DNA of 64,000 nt, from the NCBI GenBank assembly GCA_029204225.1, contig CM055093.1, positions 30,143,777-30,207,776 on the forward strand, in the 5' to 3' direction. The position numbers and the translations under genes were made by a program. Below, in pieces: positions 40,860 to 52,708 of the stretch. The stretch's first letter is position 1. Each line of letters opens with the position of its first letter. The notes below the pieces were generated by a model. That model saw nothing but the letters and a program-made list of their open reading frames with translations, did not search any database and had not been told where the DNA came from. This stretch comes from Diphasiastrum complanatum (lineage: Eukaryota > Streptophyta > Lycopodiopsida > Lycopodiales > Lycopodiaceae).

Positions 40860-42279
40860 TCAACAAACTTTAAGTACATAAAGCTTTGATCTAAACTTAT
40901 CAAACTTTTCTCCAACAAGTGGCTTAGTGAAAATATCAGCTAGTTGTTCTTCTGTGCTACAATGAACAACATGAATTTCATGACTCAGCAGCCTCTCACG
41001 TATTAAGTGATACTGAATCTCAATGTGTTTAGTTCTTGCATGGAACACTGGATTCTTTGCTAGCTGAATGCCACTCTGACTGTCGCTATGTAATGTCGTG
41101 GGATTTTTCTGTTTCATGCCAACTTCTTCTAAGATTTGTCTCAACTACATAGCTTCTTGTATTGCACTACACATTGCCTTATACTCTGCTTCTGTGGTGG
41201 AAAGAGCAATTGTACATTGCTTTTTACTAGACCAGGAAAAGCAACCACCACAAAACTGGAATACATACCCTATGGTGGATCTACGATCATCATAGTCACC
41301 TCCCCAATCCACATCCACATAGCCACACAACTCAGGTAAACCATCATGCTTCTTGTAAATCAAGCCATAATCTGAAGAGCCTTTCACATAACGCAGAATG
41401 TGTTTAGCTGCCTTCCAATGCGTTTCTGTAGGTGCTACCATAAACTGACTTACAATGCCAACAGCATAGCATATATCTGGTCTAGTGGTGGTAAGGTAAA
41501 TCAAGCTCCCTACTAACTGCCTATACAACGTAGCATCAGATGATTGTGACTCATCAAGCTTAGAAAGCTTTTTACCTGGTTCAATAGGAGTATTCACTGG
41601 TTTGCAATCCTGCAACCTAAACCTGTGCAGCAACTCTTTGACATACTTCACCTGTGTTAAACCCACTTCGTGTCCTTTTTGCCACACCTCTACTCCAAGG
41701 CAATAATGCATCAGGCGGATATCTGTCATCTCGAATTGTTCCATGAGGTCTTTCTTGATCATATCTATCATCTCTTGATTATTTTCCGTAATAATCAAGT
41801 CATCAACATAAAGAGCAATCAAAGCAACCATACCATCAAAGCATAAGACATATAAATTTGGATCAGAATGTGTTCTCACCATCCTCTGTTTAAGACCGTA
41901 AAGCGCTTTCTTCAAGCGACATACTTTATTTTTTTGTCCCTTCGTTACAAAGCCTTCAGGTTGATCCATGAACACCTCTTCTTCTAACTCACCATTTAGA
42001 AAAGCAGATTTCACATCCATCTGATGCAAAGGCCAACCAAAATGTAAAGCTAAAGCAACAAGTAGACGTAGCATATCGGCGCAAAGGTCTCCTCATAGTC
42101 GATGCCTTTATTTTGTGCATACCCTTGATCACCAATCTTGCCTTGTACTTTGCTGTACTTCCATCTGCATGGTACTTAGTCCTGTATACCCATTTGCAAC
42201 CAATGAGTTTCTTGCCAACTGGTGGTTCTACTAAGTTCCATGTGCTATGCTTAGCAATTGACTCCATCTCCTCTCCCAT
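40860..42279 (-). pseudogene. Copia RT and RNase H (C7)
   Basis: Pieces 42279-41989 (TWNLVEPPVGKKLIGCKWVY, KARLVIKGM), 42074-41145 (MDVKSAFLNGELEEEVFM, KKALYGLKQ, active site ALYVDDLIIT with YVDD at 41799-41810) and 41144-40860 (HSDSQSGIQLAKNPVFHART, ADIFTKPLVGEKF). Near 41885 about 20 residues of the normal APRAWY...GF region are missing after LYGLKQ, a small in-frame deletion. Frameshift near 42070, stop at 41145. Otherwise RT and RNase H are complete. It is the only copia RT with an intact YVDD in the window, though it could not work as it stands. Confidence 0.9.
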
Positions 42280-43606
42280 GGCCTTGACCCAAATGTCATC
42301 ATCCTTCGCTTCCCCATAAGTCGAAGGTCCTTTGCTTTGAATAATGCTAGATAAGAGAGCATAATTTCATATCTTTTAGGTTGTGTCTTCTCTCTTGTTG
42401 ATCTTCGTAGCTCTCCCTGACTACATCTTTCACAAAGCAATGATCATGGGCAAATTCTACTTTCAACTTTTGATCAGTAATGACTCCAACAGAAAGCAGA
42501 TTTTTTTTTAAACCTAGTACGTAAAGTACCTCCCTGATCGTCCTGCTTTTGCCATCATGTAGTTGGATTGAAACGGTGCCTATTCCCTTGATCTTGCACA
42601 CCTCACCATTTGCTTGTGAAACAGACGTTCCATTATCCAACACTTTCAAGCTACTGAACCAATTCTTGTTACCTGTCATGTGTCTTGTGGCTCCCGAGTC
42701 AATATACTACACTTGATCATCTTGATTAGATGATAGTGCAGATATGAAGATGCTAGAGTCTTCAATCTCACCCTCATCGACAAGGTTACCTGCTTGCTTT
42801 GGTTTCCCCTTGTCTTGTTCCGCCGGGAATTTACGACATTCACTCTTCCAATGGTCCTTTTTATCACAATAGATGCACTTGCCTTTCTTCTTGGTCTTAC
42901 TGGAAGATCCCTCATCCTCCTGAGTCTTGGCAAATTGCTACTTAGATTTCTTCTTGCCCTTGCCCTTGCCTTGTTTTTGGCGTGTCGCAAGTGCTTGATC
43001 GTCAGTATTTTGACGTCTAGCTTTCACCATTTCTCATCGTTGCTCTTCCTGCATCAAGATTCATATGAGCTCGTCAAAGGTTGGCAATCTTTCTCTTGAT
43101 GCTATTCCGTTCACAAACATCTGATAGAGTTCTGCAATGCTGCACAATGCATTGTGCACCAGCTCCACATCACGTATGCGCTCACCAATAGAATGCAGTT
43201 CATCCCTCATTGTCTTGATTATGGTCATGTACGTCTGAATGTGCTCTCCTTGTTCCATTCGGGCACTATTCAGCTTTGACTTCAGAAACATGATTCTTGA
43301 CGGATTTGACGTCTCGAACTGTTCCTTTAGCACATCCCATGCATGTCTGGGTGTAACAGCATCACAAATGTGGGTAATGATGTGATCCTTCACTGACAAG
43401 TTAATGAAGGTCAAAGCTTTTCTCATCTTTTTGTTGAACACTTTGATGTCAGCTTCATTTGGCGGTCTTCTCTCATCACCTGTGACGACTTCTCACATGT
43501 TTTTTGCCATCAGTATATTTTTTATTTTAAATTTCCACACTGCATAGTTGGAAATCTCGTCCAATTTGCTACTTTCACTCAAAATGGACTCTCCTATATT
43601 TGTCAT
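42280..43606 (-). pseudogene. Copia gag-protease (C7)
   Basis: Gag starts at the ATG at 43606 (MTNIGESILSESSKL, then YAVWKFKIKNIL). It has helical gag blocks in 43441-43061 (RIMFLKSKLNSARMEQGEH, MRDELHSIGERIRDVELV), a knuckle CIYCDKKDHWKSEC (about 42870) and the protease YIDSGATRHMTG plus NLLSVGVITDQKLKVEF (42700-42450). It then jumps from HCFVKDV to the RRSTREKTQPKRYE block that normally sits between integrase and RT: a clean loss of integrase near 42420. Stops at several Trp, Arg and Gln codons (for example before YIDSGA). Confidence 0.88.
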
Positions 43607-44867
43607 CGCAAAACTGCTTGAAAATTCTGCCGTAGGCTAAAAGCAGCATGTCGAGGCCAACTGTGATGTCAGAAGTTGATTCCCTTACCAGGCCACTTGC
43701 CACTTTTCCACCAATTTGAAAGCCAAATCGGCGTCGCCTTCCGAAATGCACTCAGTCGTCAACTCCCAACTACGTGCCCAGTGGAATGGTGAAATCACTT
43801 TTGGCGCACTCCGAACACTTTCTCTGCTACAATCACTCTATCTTGTTGTACCATACTTGCAAGTACAGTCTAGGTGCCCTTCGTTTGGAGGTTATAGCCT
43901 TTCGTTTGGGTCAAAACGGGCAAAGGACCCAAAAATAGAGATTTTTCTTGTTTTTGAACTGTTTCTTCACCTTGAAGAAACTTCACTCTTCACTTGTGAA
44001 GGGACCCAACTCCAATTTTAGTATGAAAATTTTTAATGAAGTTGAAGTCCAGAATGCACTTCAAGACCCTTCAAGACCTTTTCTTCAACATCTAATGGCT
44101 TATAGCAATCCAACGCCCACAAGAAGCTCATCTCTACCATTGATTATCTTGTATCTGGATCCAACAATCTAGATTTCATTTGGGCATTAAAACACATCCT
44201 TGGAGCCACAACACACTCTAATACACGGAGTCGCCACCCTCCTTCACATTGCGTGATCTGCCTGCAGGCTCTTCCCGGCCTCTTCTCCACTTTCAAGCTT
44301 CCAAGCTTGCTAGTTATGGCATCCCTCAACCATCTCTCTCTCTCTCTCTGGGTCGCGGCTGTCCACGGCCTCCTCTGATCTGATTCGCACTGCTAAGGCA
44401 TCCTCCTCTGAGTTTTTACAACTTGCAAAACGATTTAGAATAGAGAGAAATCTCTGATTTTATGCTCCCAAACCCCAGACTAGGGTTTTTCACACAAAAC
44501 TCTTCTTGGCTTCCAATTCACAATGTTCTGACAGGCCTATCCTCTTGCTCTGAGGTCGCCCTACTGCTAGAACTCTGTTGCTTCAATCCGTTTGTCAAAC
44601 AATGTCCGATTGAATGCACACTGACTGCAAACACCAAATAGCCTGCTTTGTAATTTCAAAATTTCGTTTGCTGAGGTTCTGATTCAGCCGACAACCATTG
44701 TCTCCGAATCCTCACACAGTCTCAAGCACCAAGCTTCTGTGTGCCAAACTCTCTGCACCAGTGTTTCTCCTTCCATCTTCAACCCGCCGTAAATCCCGAA
44801 CTCTCAGAAGACAATTCTCTCGAAGCTCTCTTCAACGGCGATGTTGTACTGTGTACACTCCCTGTAC
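43607..44867 (-). other. Leader of C7
   Basis: 1.26 kb between primer site and gag; no coding on the element strand. Contains a short TC tract (44332-44352). Open frames on the plus strand are not similar to anything I know. Confidence 0.6.
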
Positions 44868-44880
44868 GGCTCTGATACCA
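44868..44880 (-). promoter_or_regulatory. Primer binding site of C7
   Basis: Plus-strand ggctctgatacca, TGGTATCAGAGCC on the element strand, next to the LTR end. Confidence 0.93.
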
Positions 44881-45153
44881 ACTTAGAATTTGCTTCGAAC
44901 AGGAACACAGATCATGCTACACAGTAACACAGACAGAAAACACTCTCCACAACAAGCTCACATAGCAGCTGTATTTCTCAAAATGAAATTACATTATACA
45001 TATAGTTTTCACTCAGGCAACCCATGCATGACCCAGGTTGCCGTTGGCGGGACGCATGTCCCGTCGACTTGCCTCGTGACGAAGCCAACTGATCTTTATC
45101 AACTGATAGGACCCACAGTACAGTGGCACAGTGATTCTACTATAATTCTAACT
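44881..45153 (-). repeat. 5' LTR of C7
   Basis: About 273 bp. Ends are inverted ACTTAGAATT...AATTCTAACT on the plus strand, so the element-strand start is AGTTAGAATT rather than the usual TGTTAGAATT; the 3' copy has the same AG. Confidence 0.75.
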
Positions 45154-46331
45154 CTTATACTATCATTAACAATGTCCTGTACAAGCTTGGTGCTGATCAT
45201 CAACTAAGAAGATGTCTCGAAACAGACGATATTAAAAAGGTTGTTCAAGCCTTACATTCAGAAGGTGTTGGCGGATACTTTGCTTTAAAGAACACTGATA
45301 ATAAAATATTGACTGCCAAGTACTGGTGGCCAACTATGTTCAAGGATGTATCGAATTACATTCGTTCGTGTGATCCATGCCAAATATCTGGTAAGCCAAC
45401 AAAAGCAATGAATTGGCCGTTGACACCAATCATGCTGCCTCTTGCACCATTTGAGAAGTGGGGGATTGACTTGGTCGGTCCAATCAAACCTGTGACTCGA
45501 CATACTAAGTGTCGTTATATTCTTGTTGCAATGGATTATGCTACAAAGAATGTTGAAGCAGAAGCGATGAAACAAAACGATGTGAAAATTGTTGCAACGT
45601 TCTTATTCAAGACTACAATCACAAGATATGGTTGTCCTCTTGAACTAGTAAGTGACCGTGGTACTCATTTTCTAAATGACACCATTTGGCTGCTGACAAC
45701 ACATTTTCTGATAAAACACAGAAAGACAACACCTTATAATCCAAAAGCAAACAGATTGACTGAGAGAGCTAATGGAATATTATGTAAGATCTTGAACAAG
45801 ATTACTATTGCACATGCGACTGATTGGGATCAGAAATTACCCTTAGTTCTCTGGGCTTATCGTAATACAAAAGATCACGACGAAGCAAACACCATATTTT
45901 CTTATGGTATGCATCCTATTTTACCTATTGAATTTGAGGTGACAACTTTTCGTATTCAAGCTCAACAAACCGATGCAGAATGTATTAACGAAAGGTTGAC
46001 CACTATTGAAGAACTATCTGAAGCTCGTGCAAATCCACAAAAATTAACAGAGGAAATCCATGAACAACGAAACAAAAAGTATGATAGTCGTATCAAAAAA
46101 TGTGATCTTAAAATTGATGACTATCCGCTGATCTATGATAATCGACATCAAAAGTTCCCTGGAAAACTTCATATGAGATGGCTCGGACCTTATAAAGTTA
46201 TAGAGGTGTTTGAGAATGGTTCTGTACAACTCCAATCACTTGAAGACAAACTATTACCGATACGAATTAATGGTCCAGACTCAAGAAATACTACCTTTGA
46301 CAAGAATTGTTTTTATTTTTCATTTTTCTAG
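45154..46331 (+). pseudogene. Gypsy integrase G3b
   Basis: From YTIINNVLYKLGADHQLRRC (45160) through the zinc domain (ALKNTDNKILTAKYWWPTMF, SCDPCQISGK) and, in the open frame 45309-46331, the core: GIDLVGPIKP, LVSDRGTHFLNDT and RLTERANGILCKIL with D, D and E present, then YGMHPILPIEFEV and the C-terminal LHMRWLGPYKVIEVFENGS. Complete for integrase and open over 340 residues; the rest of pol was lost when C7 inserted on its left. Same family as G3a. Integrates element DNA. Confidence 0.9.
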
Positions 46332-46748
46332 GATTTTTCTAGAATTGTTCGCGATTTTTTCTCCTATCTTTTCTAGAAATTTTTGTGAAATTTTCTACCA
46401 TCTACTAGCATTTTTTCCAAAATCATTCTTCAAATTTTTGAGAATCTTTTCAAGAGTTTTTCTAGATTTCTTCAAAAAAAAATTTCAAGTCATTTCCAAA
46501 GTGATTTTTGAGAATTTTTCGCGACACTTGTAATCAAAACATGTTTTAACTTTCGTCGATCATTTTCGAGAATTTTTCTATAGAATTTCTAGCATCTTTC
46601 TCCAATTTTGCGAGAAATTTTCTAGCATTTTTCTTTTGAGTGATTTTTCTACTATATTTTTGAGAATATTTCGAAAAATTTTCTAGTATCTTACTAAGAT
46701 TCTTTTGAGAACCTTTCATTAGTTTCTCAATCATTTTTTAAGAAGAAG
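46332..46748. repeat. T-rich degenerate repeats after G3b
   Basis: 400 bp made of loosely repeated tttttctag, gagaattttt and tctagcattttt words; a possible 3' UTR or LTR part of G3b or a simple-sequence expansion. No coding. Confidence 0.6.
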
Positions 46749-48513
46749 GTGTTGGATTCCTTGAAGTCAATAAGGATGAACTCTGATACAGCGTCATTTT
46801 CTTCTCAAATGACAGAGAATCAAAAGATGACCAGTCAGGCTAAGATCAATATGTTGAAGGAGGAATCTCGACGAGCACCAGTTCACGAGATGCCTGAGAC
46901 CTTCAAGAATTATACCTTGGACGACGTGATAATTATGATGTCGCAAGCCCAGCGAGAACCTGCTGATCAAAGTCAGCACCAGCCGAACAAGTCTTCGAGG
47001 GCCTGCGCGAACGCAACCCATGAACCTTGTCGAGCCAGGTAAAGAAGAAAAGATCGTACATGTGGGAGAGCAATTAATGCCCACACAATTCAAAAGACTA
47101 TGATCATTATTGGTGGAGCACAAGGATTGTTTTGCCTGGAATTACAATGATCTGAAGGGCATTCCACGAACAGTAATCCAACACACCATACCCTTGGTGG
47201 ATGGAGCAGTCTCCAAGGTAAGTCGTTATTACCGCTGCAACCCAAACTATACAGACCTGATCAAACAAGAGTTGTAGAGGCTGTTAGACACTGATTTCAT
47301 CTATAAAATCGAGCACATAAAATGGGTGTCACCAATAGTTATAGTATCCAAAAAGAATGGCAAAATGTGAATTTGTGTGAATGTGAAGGCGCTAAATGCA
47401 GTCACTAAAAAGAATCATTTTCCTTTACCCTTTACGGAAAGTGTCATTGACAGAGTAGCTGGGGCCGAAGCCTACAATTATTTGGACGGCTTGAGCAGTT
47501 ACAATCAAGTGAAGATAGCACCACAGGACCCACATAAGACAGCGTTTGCCATAGAATGGGGAATCTTTGCCTATAAGGTGATGCCATTCGAAATTTGCAA
47601 TGCCCCAAGCACTTTCCAACAAGTCATGCAGGCGGCATTCAAAGAGTATTTGCAAAAAAATTTGGAAATTTTCTTGGACGATCTGTGCATGCATGGACCA
47701 AACTCTGAACACTTATCCAGTCTGGAGAAGGTGCTACAAAAATGCCGTGAATTCCAGATCTCCTTGAATCCAGAAAAATGCCAATTTTGGGCTACACATG
47801 ACTTGATTCTTGGCCATATAGTGTCTAAACACGGGATCGCCACAAACCTATCAAAAATCAGGATCATCGTTGATCTACCACCACCAGGAATGATCCGCGA
47901 GGTCTACATATTTATGGGTCATGCTAACTATTACGGGATTTTCATTCTAGATTTTACGGAATTAGCACGACCAATTTACAAACTCACAACGGATTCACAT
48001 TGGAATGAGAAAGCCCTAAGGGCTTTTCAAAAACTTAAAGATGCATTGGTCTCAGCACCAATCCTACGTCCGCCCAGTTGGTCCATTGAGTTTCATGTGC
48101 ATAGGGATGCATCGAAGTATGCAGTTGGAGCAGTCTTAACCTAGCCAAGAGAACACAAAAAGGATTTTCTGATCCGATTTGCAAGCCGACAGCTCAGTGA
48201 TACAGAAATGAATTATTTAACCACAGAGCAGGAAGCATTGGCAATGATATATGCGGTTAAGAAATTTTGACATTACTTGATGGCCACACACTTTGTCTTT
48301 TATACGGACCATCAACCCTTGCTCTATCTTGTTAACAAAGCCTACAACATAGGGAGAATCACTCGATGGCTACTTCTGTTGTTAGAGTTTGATTTTCGGA
48401 TAGTGGTTCACAAGGGAAAACAACACTACATGGCAGGTCATGTATCGCCTATCAAGGGGAAGGAGGTTGCAACCCAACCCGATGATGAGCTACCCGATGC
48501 TGTCTTATTTTAA
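46749..48513 (+). pseudogene. Gypsy RT and RNase H (G4)
   Basis: 46749-47042 is the linker before RT (MPETFKNYTLDDVIIMMSQA). RT blocks run from 47120 to about 48000: DCFAWNYNDLKGI, KWVSPIVIVSKKNGK, FPLPFTESVI, NAPSTFQQVMQAAF and the active site EIFLDDLCMHG (FLDD codons 47671-47682; Phe for Tyr). RNase H: HVHRDASKYAVGAVL, HFVFYTDHQPLLYLV, VVHKGKQHYMAGH. Stops at 47104, 47276, 47368, 48142 (for Gln), 48268 (for Arg) and 48511 (for Gln). Domain order is complete. Copies element RNA. Confidence 0.88.
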
Positions 48514-49782
48514 GTTGATACAGTACCGGAATGGGCTGCCAACATAGTTGAGTATCTAATGAGGGGCCAACTAGACAAATCACCACCAAAGGCTAATCAG
48601 CGAAAATTGATCTTGAAAGCTAGACCTTATCAACTGATTGCCGGCCAATTGTACCGAAGAGGACCAGATGGGATACTTCGACAATGTATTCTCCCTCACG
48701 AGGCCACACAAATTATTTCACTTTCACATGAAGACATGGGTGGAGGTCATTTTGCATCCGACATTACAGTTCGCAAGATCCTGCAATCAGGATGCTGGTG
48801 GCTAACCATTCATAAGGATACGGAGGAATACTTGAGAAAATGCGATGTGTACCAAAGGGCGAGGAGACCAAGGAGATTGAATTATGACCTTCTACACCCG
48901 ATCTTAGCCCAAACACCATTTGAAAAGTGGAGATTGGATTATATTGGTCCAATCCATCCTGCAACAAGAAGTACCCAAGTCCGATATATAATCGTGGCCA
49001 CCGACTACCTCACCAAGTGGGTCCAAGCCAAGGCAATAAGAGTAGCTGATGCTAGGACCACTACCAAGTTTCTCTATAAAAACATCATTGTACGCTTTGG
49101 GTGCTCGGTGGAGATAGTCAGCGACCGCGGGAGTCATTTCATCAATGAGACCATCAAGGTCTTGTTGGAGAAATTTTTCGTGATCCATAGAACCAGTACG
49201 CCTTATTATCCTCGCGGTAATGGGCAAGCGGAGTCGTCCAATAAGATCTTGTGTAGCTTGCTCACGAAAATAGTTGAAGCTAGCAGATCGGATTGGGAAC
49301 ACAAGTTGCATGCTGTTCTGTGAGCATTCAGGATAGCATATAAGAGAAACACTAATCAAATGCCATTCCAATAGGCTTATGGTCAAGATGTTGTAATGCC
49401 AATAGAGTTTTTAGTCCCTTCATTAAGGATTGCCACAACGCAACGCCTTGATGAATCCAGATCTCTACAATTACGCCACGAAGCTCTGCATAAACTCTGT
49501 GAAACATGCTTATTAGTTGTACATGCACTGGCAGCTGAAAAGAAGAGATACAAAGTCTGGCACGATCGTAGGTAACAAAAGAAAGATCTTCGATCCAGAG
49601 ATTCAGTCCTGATGTATAAGACCAAGGCGATCAAGGAGAAATTAAAATTCACAGGCGAAGGTTCTTATCGGATCAAAAAGATTCTTAATCATGGAGTCGT
49701 GAATTTGGAGAAGTTAGATGGGACGCCTTTCGACACACCCATCAACGGCAGCCGGTTGCACAAATACTGGCCACCGCAGTGA
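48514..49782 (+). pseudogene. Gypsy integrase (G4)
   Basis: Open from 48559 to 49323: YQLIAGQLYRRGPDGILRQC, zinc domain (GGGHFASDITVRKILQ, CDVYQRARRP, second Cys of the CxxC changed to Tyr), core with RLDYIGPIHPATRST, IVSDRGSHFINET, and YYPRGNGQAESSNKIL. D, D and E are present. After a stop for Trp at 49321 and for Gln at 49372 the C-terminal region continues (YGQDVVMPIEFLVP, LRHEALHKLCETCL, NGSRLHKYWPP, stop 49782). The zinc-domain Cys change would weaken it independently of the stops. Confidence 0.9.
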
Positions 49783-50187
49783 AACAGATTCAGGTTGGTG
49801 GTGGCAGGTTACGAAAAGTTCGCAAGAGTTACTGGTAGAAAAAAAACATCATTTTTTAGTGTGTGTGAGGGTTAGAAGGAGCAAAATCTTCATAACCCTC
49901 GCAAAGCATCAAGATCATCAAACCAACTTTTGCAAAGGGCCTAAATGGAATCAGAGCAGTGAAAATTAGCCTGTCTACATGGTCTGATATTGAAGATCCA
50001 ACCACTAGAACAAGTTGTGCGAGCATTCACTTCCTGCAAGGATTGAACCCTCGTAAAGTATCTGAACCCTCGTAGAACCCTTGTAGGGCAGTCAAATCAC
50101 CTTTTGAACTCTCGCAGACTTCTCTGAGGTCTTAGAATTTTGTGAAGAAGGTCCCTGGCAAAATTTGGGTGGAACTGAGCAAAGGAA
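49783..50187 (+). repeat. 3' UTR and partial LTR of G4
   Basis: Matches 2435-3240 of G1 apart from a missing ~400-bp block (2470-2870 in G1). Ends abruptly in ggaaagttgattt. Confidence 0.75.
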
Positions 50188-50814
50188 AGTTGATTTGTTT
50201 TTTTTCCTCTTGCTCTCTCTATTTTTACTTTCTCTTTGATGTATTTCTTTGTTTATTTAGCCTTATGTTGATCATGTATAGGTGGCATGCAAATGGAAAC
50301 TGTCTTTGGATGCTATATTAGTCTCTTTTCATTCTTTTTAGCATTAGTACAAGTAAAGTAAGTTAATTATACCTCAAATTTTGTAAAGAGTAGATGTTGT
50401 GTTATATGCTTCAAATAGGTTTGTTTCTTGCTACATATTTTATGTTACAAATCAGGACAAGGCATTATCCAATGATGGAATCCAACATCCTACAAGCAAC
50501 ATCCAAATTGACATCCTAATTAAGATATGTATCAAATAAAGCCTCAAAAAATCCATTGAAATATGCACAACACTATCACACCTATTTTAATTGATACTTC
50601 GAGGTTGTACAGTTCTATTGTTTTTTGTTTTGTTTGTTTGTTTATGATGCATATTATAGATTTTGTACTTACACATATGATTTCTATTTTTTTCTTACAT
50701 ATTAGTGGTGTAAAATTTTCTAGTATAGTGGAATGCTTTGCTTTACATACATTGCTAGATAGAAACATAGATAGACAACAAAGGAGTACCAAGATGACCT
50801 GGAAAAATTCAAGA
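50188..50814. other. No gene seen
   Basis: T-rich, AT-rich sequence; nothing recognised before the R2 LTR. Confidence 0.55.
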
Positions 50815-51643
50815 AGATAGTATTGATTCAGAAAAACAAATCAGATGCTAATGAGCACAAGACAATAGCGAATAGAAACCGTGCACTTAAGTTGTCTCTA
50901 AGTAACTAAGAATAAGTCTGATAATAAGTAGCTCTACTGATAAGCAGTAGCGCAATAGCAACTCTAAAATAAATCTCTAAAAGACTAAGCTAGAATGCTC
51001 AAGAGAGTTCAAGCTTGAAAGCTTGATAGAGAGCTAACAACAATACTTCTAATCGTCTTCAGAACTTGAAAACTTCTTGATAATTGAGATGTATGAACAG
51101 CTGATTTATACTAAGTAATTAGATCGTCAAATGCGATTTCCAGTTGGTTGGTGTCCGCTGGCATTCATCCAGTTACTTCTCAGAAATTGATTGCTGATAA
51201 GCGGTGAAAATTGGTCGTAAACAGTCTGTCTACATAAATGAACTAAAACTGCCACAGACAACAGTGTCGGCTTTTTGCGAAAAACTCGATAGTGTCCTTA
51301 AATCTCATTTAGGGTAGCCCCACACTTTGCCAGAGTCATTTCCTGCACATTTGAGGCATTTTGAAGAATGTGAAGATTGTGACTCTGCATATTTACTCGT
51401 AAATCTTGACAGGCGATAGTGTCTCCAAAATGCAAAAGATACGACACTGTAATTTTACTCGTAATTATTGACAGGCGAAAAATGTGACATTGTTGTCAAA
51501 CTCCGTATATTTCTACAGATTGTATGAAAACACTTGTAATTCTGCAGACTGTGTAAAGATACGTGAAAATCTGCAGAACTGGATAAACAATGGATGAGGA
51601 TTAAAATCGATTAGTCAATTAGTAAGAAGGAGAATAATCCAAC
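50815..51643 (-). repeat. LTR of family R (R2)
   Basis: About 830 bp aligning with R1 and R3 (tattgattcagaaaaaca at the left, ggagaataatccaac at the right). No purine tract or coding on either side, so it is a solo LTR. Contains about two of the ~56-bp internal repeats. Confidence 0.82.
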
Positions 51644-51646
51644 GAA

Positions 51647-52048
51647 TTGGTACTAGGAGGCACACAATTTTTTGACCAAGATCGAGTTCCAAATCCCTCC
51701 TATAAGTGGATATCAAAGTTTGTTCCTCAAAAGATGATGATTTCATCTTCTCAACAAGGGACATCTACCAAACAACACAAGACAGGCATTGATAAGAGCA
51801 CACGGAAGAAAATCCCCACACCCTCTACATCACAAAAAAAGGATCTGTATGCAGAAGAGTGTTTTGCTCCACAAGAGGACACAATACAAATGGTCCAACC
51901 ACCACCAACACAACCATCCAGGCAAAGGACCAAAGTTACAATGAAGCGCCCTACTCCATCAGATGATACGGAGTCAGAAGGAGAGAAACTGATACACAAG
52001 CCCAGGATGAGAGACTCTGGATCTGAGCATTCACAAGAAATGATATGA
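51647..52048 (+). CDS. Hydrophilic ORF, unknown
   Basis: 133 residues, rich in Ser, Thr, Gln, Lys and Pro (SSQQGTSTKQHKTGIDKSTR; PSDDTESEGEKLIHKP). The start is uncertain because the first codon is not a clear ATG and the R2 LTR ends four bases upstream, so the frame may be the remnant of a longer exon. No domain recognised; a nuclear-protein-like tail is the most one can say. See also 52709-53030. Confidence 0.35.
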   Translation: MVLGGTQFFDQDRVPNPSYKWISKFVPQKMMISSSQQGTSTKQHKTGIDKSTRKKIPTPSTSQKKDLYAEECFAPQEDTIQMVQPPPTQPSRQRTKVTMKRPTPSDDTESEGEKLIHKPRMRDSGSEHSQEMI

Positions 52049-52708
52049 CATTTTATAGGCCCTAGAACACTATTCTACAAGGTTCTTAATTTGGGCCCTA
52101 ATTTTCGAATTTCATATCTCCCTCCAACTAAATTGAAAGGAAGTAATTTGACGTCGTATAAATAGCCACTAAGGCTATTCCATAGAACCCACGGTTCCAA
52201 GAACTGTGGAGTGAGCCATACCATTGTTCATGTAATTAATTAATTAATCCATGGTAAATAAAAAATAAAAAATTAATCCATGGTTCACCACGGTTCATGG
52301 TCCCAAACTTTATGAACCGTACGGTTCCAAGAACCGTGGACGGTTCACTAGTACTATGGGCTATTCATTATTTAGTTTTCATATTTTCGAGTCTTGAGCT
52401 TCTTGTAGAGGAGTTATTCAATTTGGAGATCTTAGTTGTTTTCTTAATTGGAGAATGATTTGTGGATGTTTATGCTTCATATGATACCAACATCTGTGAT
52501 TGAGTTCATAACGTTGCCTCTCAGAATGAAGATTGGTTCTTTTAGAAATAGTGCCCACTTCCTCGCTATTAAAAATTTCTTTGACACTCAAGTTGCTGGC
52601 AAAATAGTCACAAATTTTCTCAGTTTGTGATGTTGGTTTTTTTTGTTTTATGGCCTTTATATATTATAATAACCTATTACCATCATAGGTGTTTTGTTTG
52701 TGCCTCCA
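52049..52708. other. Intron-like, repeats of ggttc/aaccgt
   Basis: AT-rich. 52170-52350 holds several copies and inverted copies of ccacggttc/gaaccgtgg (possible hairpins). A frame at 52448-52630 (IGSFRNSAHFLAIKNFFDT) is of unknown significance. Confidence 0.4.

Larger units (their letters stand above)
40738..45153 (-). mobile_element. Copia element C7, integrase deleted
   Basis: Minus-strand copia. A 5' LTR (44881-45153), primer site, long leader, gag-protease, then RT and RNase H, purine tract and a truncated 3' LTR (40738-40805). Integrase is missing between protease and RT. Left end truncated, so no TSD. The right edge abuts gypsy G3b, so C7 probably inserted into it. Many stops: an old copy. 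Confidence 0.88.
46749..50187 (+). mobile_element. Gypsy element G4 (RT to integrase, partial 3' LTR)
   Basis: Pol from the RT linker to the integrase end, then 400 bp matching the LTR-like region of G1. Gag, protease and 5' LTR are missing. Several stops. The integrase tail and downstream region match G1 (2099-3240), so the two are one family. Confidence 0.85.

Noticed and set aside
43716-44172. Plus-strand open frames in the C7 leader as host gene
   Set aside because: No domain, no splice or start context, and lying inside the copia leader on the opposite strand.
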